DNA from: Tenrec ecaudatus
Taxonomy: Eukaryota; Chordata; Mammalia; Afrosoricida; Tenrecidae
Reading direction: 5' to 3'
DNA length: 64,000 nt
NCBI RefSeq assembly: GCF_050624435.1
Contig: NC_134539.1
Location: forward strand, 148,715,525-148,779,524
The translations under genes were made by a program, and so were the position numbers. The notes below the pieces were generated by a model. That model worked only from the letters and a program-made list of their open reading frames with translations. It searched no databases and had not been told where the DNA came from. Below are positions 21,506-32,424 of this stretch, piece after piece. Every line of letters starts with the position of its first letter. The first letter of the stretch is position 1.

Positions 21506-23050
21506 ATATATTTCACTATTAATTAACCTTTGCCATATCAGGTTTGGTCATCTACAGATAAGCTACGATGCTGTTTTGTAGGGAATTCTCTGTTTCAGGA
21601 TACAGATGGGCTTAGGTCCCGACTTAGTTGAAAGTGTGAATCAAGCCGTACTCTTTGTTTCCTTGGGGCATCTTTAAGGCGACTAGAAAATAGGACTTAA
21701 GACACGATCTTTCACTTTTCTTTGGGGTATTGTTGGTTAAAAGACAAAGCACAACCCCATCAAGGGCCTTCATTAGTATGGAAGAGGCACTTGGGACATA
21801 AAGAGAACCCCCAAGACCATTTGGAAGTGCATGCACAAGGTCTCTGTCTGAAGTGGCAGAGGCCTCCCTGACCAGATGTAGAGACTGTAGCCCAGAGGCT
21901 CTGAGGAGCAGCGCTGAGACTGTGGATGACCTTTTCCTCATCTGGCCCAAGACTATGGAGCCCGCTTCCTACCCCACAAAGGCAGAAGCCCAAGGACCAG
22001 AGAGAGAGAACTGGCCACTGGCTGAGGAGAGGTGTTGCTGGGCATCAAGGACTGTAACCTTACTCTTTACTACCAGACTTACGGTAACTGATTAACTTCC
22101 TTAACCAAGCCCTCTAATCATGAATATTGTCTGTGAGTTCTGTGTGGCCATTGCAATGATGTCGAGTCCAATGGGAGGACCAGCTGGTGACAGACTAGGT
22201 AAAGGACGCACACTGGAGCTTTGCTTTTCTGATCCCTGCTTGGTGGCAACAGGGATGCCATGTTCCGATATGGTCAGTCCACCATGCCATATATTGTCCT
22301 GTAAATTAGAGTACCCCACAAGTGCTTATTTTAATCACTTGTCAGTTTGTTATATGATTATGGCAGCAGGGAAACCGCTGAACTATGTTTTCCTAGCTTT
22401 TACATAATTGCCACAACTTATCTTTTTGTTGTTCTTGTTTCTGCTCTCTGTCAGTCTTCCTGGTGGGTAATAGTAATAGTATCAAATAATAAAGGATGTA
22501 GCTAAGATATTCTTCATGCAATTCAGTTCAGTTAATAATTCGATTAACATGGGCTGGCTCCACCCACAGAGAGAATCATCTGTGAATTGGCGTCATCATG
22601 GAGGTTCTCAGACACGTTCCCTCACATACATGTCTTTAAAATGCACACTGGAGAGCTAATTAATTTAGCTTTATTTATATCACAATTGTCCATCATAATT
22701 CTTTTCTTGTATGTCTTCATTGTTTATAGGACTCATGCAGGTCTTCAAGTGCAAGAAAATCTGATAAAATTAAGAATTGACAGTCAACACAGCCCTGTCA
22801 GAAGCTCCATGAGCCAAGGAGCGAATTCCAAACCAGTCAGGACTCTGACCAAGGAAGGGAAAGAGGCAGACAAAGAAACTGGGTTTAGGGCCAAGGATAG
22901 AAAGACCAGGTCGAAAAAATAAGGAATTTGAAGGTTAGTGTGGGGAGCTGTCTTGGGAAAATACCTAGAAAAGATGTCTGGACTGCTATGCCATAATTCA
23001 GCCAAAGCCTCCACATTTAGCTTTGGTAAATTATGGATCACTCATCTTCT
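21506..23050. other. No gene recognised
   Basis: Open frames of 95-111 codons occur (for example 22587-22922), but none shows a domain or conserved motif, and several overlap on opposite strands. A stretch at about 22040-22160 ('ccttaaccaagccctctaatcatgaa..tgtgagttctgtgtggccattgcaatga') looks like the end of an interspersed repeat that I cannot name. Confidence 0.4.
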
Positions 23051-23150
23051 TCCCCAGAAAGAGTCACAGTTTTGGACACCCCCAGGGACAGTTCTACCCT
23101 GTCCTGTAGGGTCTCTTTGTGTCAGAATTGACTGATGGCAGTGAGGAAAA
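23050..23150 (+). mobile_element. AfroSINE tail fragment
   Basis: Only the tail is clear: 'agagtcacagttttggacaccc..gacagttctaccctgtcctgtagggtctctttgtgtcagaattgactgatggcagtgagg'. Confidence 0.65.
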
Positions 23151-23321
23151 TGAGATACAGTTAGGATACTTTGATGCCTTCTAATCTAAAGTTTCAAATA
23201 ATCTAATATTTAATTTGGATGTAAATTTACCAGAAGTCTAACCTTTATCAACTAGCATACTCTAATTTATCATCTTGAGTCATTAACCCTGCATGACGAA
23301 GTATAGAGGTTGGACACGCAA

Positions 23322-23352
23322 CTGAAAAAAAAAAAAAAAGAAAGAAAGAAAG
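23322..23352. repeat. Poly(A) with (GAAA)n
   Basis: About 16 A residues followed by four GAAA units, a common remnant of a retroposon tail; the parent element upstream is not recognised. Confidence 0.8.
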
Positions 23353-23596
23353 TGAACTTGGACTAGAAGCAGATAAAGTGATGGAATCAACAAGTCATGT
23401 GTTTAACACTTGTAACCCTCAAAAGCTCCAAGTTGTGATTCTGTTCATAATCAAAGATTTCACGTTGATGAGAAGGGGTCTTGAGCCAAGCTGTGATCTC
23501 TTTGGTTGAGTGGAAGTACTGAACAGTGACAAAGGAACAAGAAGAAGAATTGATACATTTGAGTTATGGTGCTAGCCAATATTATTTATTATATGT

Positions 23597-24150
23597 TAAG
23601 GACTGCATTGTTTCTCCCCACCGCCATGCCCCCAATATGTATGCACTAAAGATTAACCTCTGTGTCTGTGGTTAAAATCTTGCTTGTTAATGATCTGCCT
23701 TTGTTATCTTAATAAGGGCAGAGCAAACGTAGAGTGTGGATCTTTCATCTATCATTTTGAGTATAAGATGAGATTAAACAAGGGGTCAGAGGAGAGATAG
23801 GGGAAGAGAGATGGGGGAAGAGGGATGGGGGAAGAGAGATGGGGGAAGAGGGATGGGGGAAGAGAGTTGGGGGAAGAGTTTATGGGGGAAGAGAGATAGG
23901 GGAAGAGGGATGGGGGAAGAGAGATGGCAGAAACACGAAGATTTCCCCCAAACAGAAGCTCAGAAGACACAGGCCTTTTCTCCAGAGTCAGCAAAGAGAA
24001 AAAGCCTCCCCTTTCCCTTTCCCCTTGAGCTGACACCTTAAATTTTTACTTCTCAGCTTCTAAGTGGTGAGAAAATAAAACTTTTGTTTGCTAAAGGCAT
24101 CCACTTGTGGTATTTGTTACAGCAGCACAACCACCTGAGACACCATGGGA
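23597..24150 (+). mobile_element. LTR-like element (unclassified) inside RTE
   Basis: The piece starts near 'tgttaaggactgcattgtttctcc' and ends near 'gtggtatttgttacagcagcacaaccacctgagaca', so it has TG..CA ends and a MaLR/MLT-like 3' end ('gagaaaataaaacttttgtttgct' polyadenylation region, then 'ccacttgtggtatt'). It contains the minisatellite at 23785-23935. A clean target duplication is not visible. Class is inferred from general appearance only. Confidence 0.5.
23785..23935 (+). repeat. Purine-rich minisatellite, ~14-bp unit
   Basis: Units of the form gggggaagagagatg alternate with gggggaagagggatg for about ten copies, with slight changes (gagttg, gtttat, agatag). One strand is almost purely purine. 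It produces stop-free frames on both strands that should not be taken as genes. Confidence 0.92.
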
Positions 24151-24574
24151 TAGCAGAAGAAAGCAAACAAACCATCCTGAAAAAATTATAACCAGCAAGA
24201 CCGATGAATATATATATAATGTTTAGTGCAATAGAAGCTCTACAAAATTGAAACCATGGGTTATCTGTATGGATACCACAATCACAATAATGGACTCCAA
24301 CATACCATGATTTTGAAGAAAGCACAGAATCAAACAACATTTTATTCTGTTGTACACAAGTTACCAAGACTCAGAACCAACTGGACACAAGCATAATGAG
24401 TTTCTTTGCATTCATAGGTTTTGCATCCACTTACTTGACTGAGTCTGGAGTCTCAGTTTGGCAGTTAAGACTTTAGCCCCCACGATGTGACCAAATACAA
24501 TACGCTCATCCTATAATGGGATGCACTACGAGCTGACAGTCAGTTTTAAGAGAATCAGGGTGGTTCCAATCCTT

Positions 24575-25085
24575 AACTCAGGTCACAGGACGAAAGTGGT
24601 TGAAAGGAATTTTCTTTGGGGGTCTGGCACACTTCCAATATAAGTGGGCGCTATGGAAAAGCTTGTTAGCTCTTCTCTGCGCCTGGATCCTGTATCTGGC
24701 TCATCGACCTCCAGTCCTTTAGATTTGAGCCAAAGACCTGTTTTATAGACTGCCCATTCTGGGAGTTCTGGGGAACCTGTCTTCTGAATTTGGTTTTGCT
24801 GCCTCTGTATCCACAAGCCTGACCTATGGCCTTGTGTTCATCTCCCTCTGAAGCTACCAGCTTTTGGTTCTCCTGTTGGTCTTTATCTCCCAAAGATACA
24901 TGACTTGACAATCCCCTAATCTAATATCTGAATCATTGGCTTGGAACCTACTTCAACTCAGACAAGCCTGCTTCTACAACTGTGTGATTCATTTTCTAGA
25001 CATAAATGTGCGTGCGTGTGTGTGTGCGTATATACAATCACTGGTTTTCTTCTCTAGAGCCTAAGGGAGTATCTGATATGGAGTT
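24575..25085 (+). repeat. Unnamed interspersed repeat with 'ctctagag' end
   Basis: The right part reads 'gtgtgattcattttctagacataaatgtg', a mixed (TG)/(TA) run, then 'cactggttttcttctctagagcctaa'. The TA/TG run followed by this box resembles the end at 14735-14818. The left part ('gtctggcacacttccaatataagtggg') may belong to the same element. The class is not recognised. Confidence 0.4.
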
Positions 25086-25735
25086 GTAGCATAAAACCCA
25101 AATGCATTACCCTGTCTGGCCTTCTCTGCTGCCATGTGGACACTTCATTTACAAAAGACACTATCAGTAACCCTTTCAAGATGGCCAGTGCTCTATGGCT
25201 AAATATTAGAGTCTATTTTGACCCCCTCCAAACAGGTATCAGATTAAGGGCTACAGGATTTGAGTACTGAATCCATTTTGCTGAATCCCTTGTTTGACAT
25301 TCAAGACCAAAGTTTTGCAAGGTACACACCAGGGATTTAGGAAATGGAGACAGGATGGAAAGGTATCCTAAGTAGGAGGGCTATAGAAGTAAAACTTTCC
25401 GTGAAGCTAGTGCAATGAGGATAGGTACACATAGCAGGGAACTATTGGGAAAATCCTGCCAACAGGCATTATTTTTAGTAGCTACATTTTACACATCCCT
25501 CTTTTTATAGGCATAGAACAATTAAACAGTGAAGTCTAAGCTTGAATTTCAGTCCAACTAGAATCATTCCTGTTATATGCTAATTCCCCCCCCCCCAGCA
25601 TTCAGCATGTTAGAGTCTGATATGTTCAGGAACATGGTTGTCAAAAAGATGGCTAAGAAGGAATTTGTTACCTATATTATAGTTCCAGTTTCTTTCAAAA
25701 ATTTTGGTCATTTTGAGGCTACTGATTACATATAT
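25086..25735. other. No gene recognised
   Basis: Nothing recognisable apart from a poly(C) run (about ten C) near 25587-25597. Confidence 0.4.
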
Positions 25736-25737
25736 AG

Positions 25738-25945
25738 CAGCCCTGGTACCACAGTGGCTACCCATTCAGATGCTAACCAACAGGCCACGAGTTCAAGACC
25801 TGTAGCCACATCTTGGGACAAAAAAGAATGGAGCCACGGCCATCCATAAAGGTGTATAGCCGTTAGAGCTCGGTGGGGCAGCTCTACTCTGTTCTACAGG
25901 ACTGCACTGAGTCACAATCCTCGCTACAGCCATAAGTTTCCATAT
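25738..25945 (+). mobile_element. AfroSINE
   Basis: The head reads 'cagccctggtaccacagtggctacccattcagatgctaaccaacaggccacgagttcaagacc' with a box-B-like gagttcaagac, the body 'ccatccataaaggtgtatagcc', and the tail 'ggggcagctctactctgttctacaggactgcactgagtcacaatcc'. Near full length. Confidence 0.85.
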
Positions 25946-27139
25946 GACAAACCCATTTATTGTACCCACTTTTACTAACTCCAATTGTTTAAACTAGTAT
26001 ATCACTTCATTTTATAAGTTGTGTGTGCTGTCAGCTCATCCCGTAATGAACGTCCTGAATCACAGGAATATTATGAGTCATGCCAGAGAGAGTGTATTTT
26101 ATGGATGTGTTGGGAAATCTTAAAGTTAGAAAAGTCAATGATTGTTGAAATGAAAAGACATGTTGATAGAAACTAGGATACAGTGTGTTTGTTTTAGGAA
26201 GGTTCTGGTAATAACAGATCTCAAATTAAAAGGTATAAGCTGTCATTCTGTCTTTTAAAAACTAAAATGAGAGAAGCTTCATATAATTTTGGAAGTCATT
26301 CACAAAGTGCATACACCCTTTAAAAATAAATTTAAACAAATTCTGTTTTTTGGGGACTATTTCAAATGTCAACTAAAATAGACAATGATGATGACACAGA
26401 GGCTCCTCAGGGTAACGTATAATAAAAACTAAAATCAAAAACTTTTAGAATTAGTTTCAGGATCTGCCTGGAAGAGACTAAAATGGAACTTTCTGGGTTA
26501 GGCATCAACATGAAAGTTTGGTTAATGATTGTTTATTGTTTTTCCCTCATTTTCATCAGTTACTATGTTTCCTGCTTCCAGGATAAAAAAAAATCCACAT
26601 TCCAGGAATCCATGGAAAGGACCATTCAGAGGGAGGTTTGACCTCCAATCAGAAGATAATAAGCATCCTCTTACAACGCTCACCTGTGGGTTCCATGATC
26701 TGCTTGTCTGCATTTTTCCCATGCTGGTGTGGGGGAGTAGGCGTTGGAATTGTGGACAAGAGTGACCGGTCAGGTGGTTTTTCCTTTCTTTCTCCTTCCA
26801 GTTAGGAGACAGATCAGACTATGACTCCCAGAAAGAGTTACAGTCCTGGAAGACCACAGATGCCAATCGACCCTGCCCATGAATTGGAATTTACTGTTTG
26901 CTTTTGTTGATGTGAGTGGGGTCTGCTTCCGTTACTGCTAACGCTTTGTCTCACTCAGGTTCTACCTGTGTCTTAAGTACCCACTCACTCTGCCTTGTCA
27001 GGTGCTCTCTTAGAAGTTTTCCAAACTTTGCCTCTCACCCACAGATAAATGAGTTTCTATTTCTTTAAAGAGTGAGTTACTTACAATTTAGAACTTATCT
27101 CTCTTCCAGCATTTCCTGTGTTTGTTTTTGTGTTATTCA
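25946..27139. other. No gene recognised; possible AfroSINE tail near 26.8 kb
   Basis: At 26815-26890 'ctatgactcccagaaagagttacagtcctggaagaccacagatgccaatcgaccctgccc' may be a rearranged AfroSINE body. The remainder shows no element or exon that I can support. Confidence 0.35.
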
Positions 27140-27745
27140 AATTTAAACTGTAATACTTAATCATTTGATCTCCATTTTGACCATTTTTTAAGTTTCTGTT
27201 TTTAAAGGGTAGGGAAAATTCACACAGATGTAGCCTCTTGTATATTGCTCCCTGACCATTAACCAGGCTGTGAATAACCTTGACATTCTACAGAGTACAT
27301 TGAAAAAGGGGTTTGTTGGGATGCAGTTAGGTTACAATTTAACCCCTTGATCTCCTTTTGACTCATTTTAAATTTGTTTTCATAGTTAATAATTTATACT
27401 TTCTGTTTGAGGTTTGCTCTGTTTGTTTTATTACTGTTGTTGGTTTTTATATTTTGTGTGTGTATATGTATGTTTTTTCTGTATATGAAATCCCGAATAG
27501 GTAAATCTACAGAGGCAGAAACTAGATTAATGGAAGGCAGGTGCAGTTGGGATAAAATGGGAATTAATAACAGTGAGTACAAGAAAGAGTAAAGTATTTT
27601 AAAATTGATCATGTTGATGATCATAAAAGTCTTTGATATAATTGAAATATGTGTGAGTGATATGTCAATGAAATTTTTTTTATTTGTTCGATTTTTTTTT
27701 AAGAAATAAAGGAGGGAGAAGTCAAAGAAAGTCCTTTGGGGCAAG
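27140..27745 (+). mobile_element. L1 3' UTR/3' end
   Basis: The sequence 'gtatatgaaatcccgaataggtaaatctacagaggcagaaactagattaatggaaggcagg', then 'ggaattaataacagtgagtac' and 'gatatgtcaatgaaatttttttt', has the order of an L1M-type 3' UTR. A block 'ttgatctcc-ttttga-ca-ttttt-aa-tt-gtt' appears twice, near 27165 and 27345. The copy at 56862-57250 shares this layout. There is no ORF2 coding. Confidence 0.65.
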
Positions 27746-27776
27746 GAAAAAACACATTCAAATCTGTGAGATGGAA

Positions 27777-27975
27777 CTCCGGGGTGGTGCCATTGGTTAA
27801 CCTGCCTGGCTGCTAACCCAGAAACACCTTGGAAGGAAAACCTGGCAACCTACTTCTGTAAATTCAGTCTTTAAAAGTCTGATGGAGCACAGCTCTACTC
27901 GACACACGTGGGGCTGAACCAGCCTCGACTGAAATTGGCTGGAACTTGAGGGAGGGAAATTGGCTGGAACTTGAA
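27777..27975 (+). mobile_element. AfroSINE with short internal duplication
   Basis: The head is 'ctccggggtggtgccattggttaacctgcctggctgctaaccc', the body 'tacttctgtaaattcagtc' and the tail 'acagctctactcgacacacgtggggctgaaccagcctcgactg'. After it, 'gaaattggctggaacttga' is present twice (about 27930 and 27956). Confidence 0.75.
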
Positions 27976-28109
27976 ACTCTACTGACAAACACTTTCCACA
28001 AAAGTTGAAGAGGAGTGATATGTGTTGTTGCCCAGACCCGAAGAGCATTCCAACAAGAAAATATTGATTGTGTTGTCGTTACCCTTCATTGAAAGGTAGA
28101 CTTCCATGA

Positions 28110-28119
28110 TATATGTATA

Positions 28120-28206
<87 letters not shown>
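28110..28206. repeat. Long (AT)n tract
   Basis: About 40 AT units in an almost perfect run from 28120 to 28199, flanked by 'atatatgtatataatt' and 'acacacatatt'. Each strand is self-complementary, so it can fold into a cruciform. Confidence 0.95.
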
Positions 28207-28208
<2 letters not shown>

Positions 28209-28239
28209 TAAACTCAGCTCTCCCCCCTTACCTTAAGTC

Positions 28240-28730
28240 ACTGTGATGCTTAGATTTTATGTCAAGCTTACACCTATGTGAAAGTAGGGGTGGAATCCAG
28301 CCTATCAATCAGGTCAGAGCTTGCTCATACCTCCTTGGGGGAGAGGCCTCTTTAATGAGAGACACTGAGGAGGATTGCGTTCTTTGTTGTGCCTCCATGC
28401 TTTCTTGCTTGCATGGATTCTGTGTCTGGCTCCAGGGAAGTTGCTGTGGTCTGTTGTTTCGGGAGCTGTGGCGTCTTGCTATGTTTCTACTGACCTTGGA
28501 TCCAAGCAACTTCTGCACTCACTGGCCTGTCCTCTCCCAGTGTCTTGCTTTGCCCGTCTGCTCCATTCGCTGGTAGCTATGTGAATCTGAAGGTAGGCTC
28601 TAACTAGTAGCTGACCCACAGAATTGAGTTGGACTGGGCTGGGTTACTTCCTTGATATAGCATTTTTCTTATATATTTATGATTTTTCTGGCAAAGGTTC
28701 ATTAGAAAACCCAGCCTAAATATCATTTTA
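28240..28730 (+). repeat. Unnamed interspersed repeat
   Basis: The sequence 'ttatgtcaagcttacacctatgtgaaagtaggggtggaatccagcctatcaatcagg' to 'cttatatatttatgatttttctgg..ttagaaaacccagcctaa' has a TA-rich end and a terminal box like the copies near 14.8 and 25.0 kb. I recognise it as the kind of repeat present many times in afrotherian genomes but cannot name its class. The frames of 69-105 codons inside it have no motif. Confidence 0.45.
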
Positions 28731-29590
28731 CATCGGTGTATGAAGGTAATATGATCATAGGGTGAAATATTGATGCTAAAAGCCTGAGATAGTCCTACTG
28801 CATCCTCTCTCTAATTACTGACATGGCTACTTTCCAAAGACCAGGCTGTGATGCAAATGCCGGTGTTACATGAAAGTGGAAAGTGACCAGATCACACAAT
28901 GGAAGCTATTATTACTGTCAAATTTCATCTTTACATAACTGCCAAGCCACTGAGGATCCTGGTCCAGATATGGTAAGCAGTCATATAACCTTACCGATTC
29001 TGACCAACGTTGCTCTTGCTTTGAACTTTGGCATTTTTTTTTTTTTACTTCCAGGTGTATGTTGTGAATGTCTAAAATGATCAGTAGATTTAAAAAGCAA
29101 ACTTTTTACGATTGTTGCGATTGTGAGATATCAGATAAAGTAATATTCGATAAAGTAGTGTATATTATCCCATTTGCAAAAGACATATGCTTTGGCTAAA
29201 AATGATGTGGCTTTGGATAGAACTAAGGCTCCCCAGTCCTCAGCACTTACACCTGCAACAATGTTGCTTTCCTCTGTTGTATATCAGTGCCACCTGCACC
29301 TATGTTTCCCTCAATTGAGCACTTTTGCATGCTATAACTGCATTGGTTTTCACGGAGTTACTTATATAACCTCCATAAAATAGAACAGACTCAGTGCTCT
29401 ATTTACGTGTGTTCTGATTCCCATCAAATAGCCATCTATTGAAGGTGTAAAGCATACCGCGCAGCCAGCAATCCCCAAGGGGGATCTCCCACGGTTGGAA
29501 ACACTAGGATAGCTCAAGGTGGTGGAAGGAATGGTGTCTTCCTATGAGTCCCTAGTCTGTTTGACACCCTCATGACCATCACTCTTTAAC
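28731..29590. other. No gene recognised
   Basis: No element or exon is recognised. A T-run of about twelve lies at 29034-29046. Confidence 0.4.
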
Positions 29591-29594
29591 ACGT

Positions 29595-29760
29595 GGGGTG
29601 GTGGTGGTTTTGTGCTCCAGTTGATTACAAGTCATCACCACCCTGAATGACAGAGCCGACCTGCTCCGGAGGGTCTCCCAGGCTGCACCAATGATGGGAA
29701 TGTATTGGCTGCCAGACCTTTTCTCCCTTGGAGCAACTAGGGGTTCCTCCTAGGTGCTTA
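29595..29760 (-). mobile_element. AfroSINE-like, antisense, diverged
   Basis: The + strand reads 'tggtggtggttttgtgctccagttgattacaagtcatcaccaccctgaatgacagagccgacctgctcc' and ends 'agcaactaggggttcctcc', the order of a minus-strand AfroSINE with heavy change in the middle. Confidence 0.45.
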
Positions 29761-30467
29761 TCCTTCTGCACTTTTTTGAAAACATGACTTAAAATTCACT
29801 GGCAGTGTTTTTCTATCCAAGTGACTGAAGAGCTCACAGCCCTGGTTTAAAAAAAAAAAAAAAAAGCTAACCCAGTGTTTCCTTACTGTCTAGTTACCTC
29901 TAGGGTTAATTTTTTTTCTGTTCTAATTGCAAAGGTGTGTAACAAAGCCTTAAATATATCATGTTAATATTTGCTTTAAGGTAAGTGCTATTTGGCTGAG
30001 TGATGCCTGTTGAGATCAGTTGGAATCGTATTAACAAGGGCACTTTTCTCTCTCCACCTTTAAATACACGCTCATCCAAGCAATACAAAGGCCTCGTCAT
30101 AAAAGCTTCATTAGAAACTGGACTTTTTTGTCTCCTGTCCATTCTGATGTGTTGACTTTTAAAACTGAATGAGAAATATTGTTTCCTGATAGAGACGGGG
30201 CAGGGAACACAATAGGGGATGGTGTCACAGCAAGGAGGGGACTTCCAGGTGCTCCCTGCCTCATTGTTCTTGTCCTAGGTGAAGAGTTCAACAGGTACCA
30301 GCAGAATGGGGGAGTGGGGTGTTCTTAAAGAGGAGAGAAGTGAGCCACGGGAGGAAAAACGTAGACAAGCACAAAATAGAATGTAATAGAATAAAACAAA
30401 GGAGGAAAGATTGCAATTAAAACCAAAAGAGATTGTAAGATATCCAGCTCAAACTAAATTAACCAGT
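29761..30467. other. No gene recognised
   Basis: A poly(A) run of about 17 lies at 29849-29865. Nothing else is recognised. Confidence 0.4.
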
Positions 30468-30565
30468 TGATCCAGAGTTGGTTTTAACTCATTGTAACCC
30501 CCTCTGTGTCAGAGAAGAACTGGGCTTTTTCCTCCAAGGTGCTTCTGGGTGAACATAAACCTCTT
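30468..30565 (-). mobile_element. AfroSINE fragment, antisense
   Basis: The + strand reads 'ccagagttggttttaactcattgtaaccccctctgtgtcagagaagaactgggc', which corresponds to the antisense tail; the head is absent. Confidence 0.5.
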
Positions 30566-31590
30566 TAAGTTGACGGTCTAGGACATTATTAATTCCTACC
30601 CCCAGGGACTCCCTAGCGAAGCCAAGGGATGGATTATATGGGTTTTGTCTTCTAAAACTCTCAGGGTAAAAATTATTCCTGGTGATGATAATTCATGTTC
30701 CCACAGGGTCATTGGTCTTGAGAATATAGTGCTTCAAAATTTTGCTAAACTTAAAAACAACAACCACCAAGGAATACTATTGTGAATAAGATCTCTTAAA
30801 TTTTTTTAATGAGAAACTCAGGCTGTAGGCAGTCATGTGAAACAGGTGGTGTGTGTACGTATTAAGAAGAGGGTGCGCAAACCCTGAAGAGGTGCTAATG
30901 GGATAGATCTCATCTTGGTTGGTTGGTCTTGCCTTCTCTTCTTATCCCAATCATGGAGGCATTAATTAAAGTCTGATTCTTTTTGTTTTCATTGTTTCTG
31001 CTAGTAAAGATCCTTCCAGATGTTTTTTTTTTCCCTTCTGTCCAATAGCACACCTGTTTTGTCTTCAACCCAACCAGGGTAGGTCTTTCCAGGTACATTT
31101 TATTCATAGTCGAAGCCCTTCTGTTACCTTTGCCTTCAATTCTCGTATTTGGGGTATAACACACAAGTCATCCAAGTAGAAACTCGCATCGTAGGAATCC
31201 CAGACTAAGAGAAGGGAAGGAGGAGTCTTGTATTTAGATTTGACCACTTTCAGGCAGGCAGCTGTCTACAGAAAACAAAGTTCTAACTAGCTTCTGTAGT
31301 CAGTGTTCTGGGACTAGTGCTCTGTTTCACACTTCTTCATGGCTGGAAAACTTCAACCAAGCTGCTTACCTTGTGTGCCTCTCAGTTCCCTGGAGAATAA
31401 GAAAGGGAACTACTTCACAGGGCTGCTGTGGGTAAATAATTGAGGCAGCCCAAGGGGACTTTAAAAATTTAGTGGAAAAATTACATTATCTTTTCATTGC
31501 ACTTTTCCAAGAACTCTTTGAAGGCCTCATGTATATGTGAAGTATTTCTTTTGGTTTCCTAGCACATTGATATCCAAGATTAAGTTGTTG
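30566..31590. other. No gene recognised
   Basis: No element, exon or RNA gene is recognised in this kilobase. Confidence 0.4.
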
Positions 31591-31604
31591 CCATAATTGT
31601 TATT

Positions 31605-31760
31605 GTTACTAAGTTGTTGTTGGGGGTTGTGAAGTCTATGTAGACTCATAGTGACCCCGTGTGACAAGGCAGAACAACCGAGAGTGTTTTCTAGCTGTCA
31701 GTCTTTCAAGGAACAGATCACTAGGTTTTTCTCTCAGAGAGCTTATGTTTAGCTCCACCA
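31605..31760 (-). mobile_element. AfroSINE/RTE-type tail, antisense
   Basis: The sequence starts with GTT repeats, then 'ggttgtgaagtctatgtagactcatagtgaccccgtgtgacaaggcagaacaacc' and 'ctgtcagtctttcaaggaacagatc'. The GTT start would fit an RTE 3' end; the later part fits an AfroSINE. The two families share tail sequence, so the choice is open. Confidence 0.55.
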
Positions 31761-32109
31761 GACATGCTGCTGCTGCTTCTACTGAGAAAAAGGAAGGATG
31801 TTGACTAAGAAGCCCAATTTATAAGGAGGTCACAGGTGATAGAAAATGCTGGGTATCTCACAGGTTTCTGGAAGGCGACAGATGATTTCTATGAAGGCTA
31901 ATTGAGAAGTGTTTAACAAAGGAAGTATTTGCTGACAGAAGGGCACAATCAACTACATCATAAAGGACCGTGAAGTGTCCTGAGATGTCCAACAGAGGAA
32001 ACTCAGCCACAAAGCTTTCCTGCTCCCGAAGGCAGATGGGAGAAAGTGGAATTAATGAACACCAGAGAGTTGTATTTTGGGAAAGGGACCACCAAGCAAA
32101 ACTAGAGTT

Positions 32110-32240
32110 AAAGACCTCAACTCAGAGCCATGGAGTCAAGGCCAATTCAACCCGACACTGTAGGACAGGGTAGGTTTCTCCTGTGTGCTTCTGAAACTGT
32201 AACTCTTTAGAAGAGTAGAACGTCCCATCAAATGGCTAAA
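32110..32240 (-). mobile_element. AfroSINE fragment, antisense
   Basis: The + strand reads 'cagagccatggagtcaaggccaattcaacccgacactgtaggacagggtaggtttctcctgtgtgcttctgaaactgtaactctttagaagagtagaa', an antisense tail and body. The head is missing. Confidence 0.65.
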
Positions 32241-32322
32241 CTTGCTGATCGCAGCCGAAAGCACAGAACAATGGCGGGAGAAAGTCATTCTGCGTTCTTC
32301 TGATACTAACTCTCACGAGAAA

Positions 32323-32424
32323 AATCCAGCAGATGTCTTAGGGTAATATCTTATGCCGTCTGGACTCTTGGGAATCCAGCAGATGTCTTAGAGTAACATT
32401 CTATGCCATCTGTACTCTTGGGTA
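32323..32424. repeat. Two-copy tandem duplication, ~53-bp unit
   Basis: The block 'atccagcagatgtcttag' followed by 'gtaa-at-tatgcc-tctg-actcttggg' occurs at about 32325 and again at about 32373, with only a few differences. The unit is not part of a repeat that I recognise. Confidence 0.85.

Larger units (their letters stand above)
23540..24405 (+). mobile_element. RTE LINE 3' end, split by an LTR-like element
   Basis: The left part (23540-23596) reads 'gaagaagaattgatacatttgagttatggtgctagccaatatta', the same C-terminal coding segment as at 6331. The right part (24151-24405) resumes with 'ccatgggatagcagaagaaagcaaacaaacc' and ends with the family tail 'ctccaacataccatgattttgaagaaagc..ttctgttgtacacaagttaccaagactcagaaccaactggacac'. 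The continuity across the gap follows the order seen in intact copies. Confidence 0.7.

Noticed and set aside
22587..22922. 111-codon frame with a hydrophobic stretch and a basic C-terminus
   Set aside because: It looked like a small membrane protein, but there is no splice signal set, no conserved motif and no neighbouring exon; I could not support it as a gene.
23752..24041. Overlapping open frames on both strands (64-94 codons)
   Set aside because: They are produced by the purine minisatellite, which lacks stops in several frames.
28259..28584. Frames of 69-105 codons with Cys-rich residues
   Set aside because: They looked like a secreted Cys-rich peptide, but they coincide with an interspersed repeat and occur in several frames at once.
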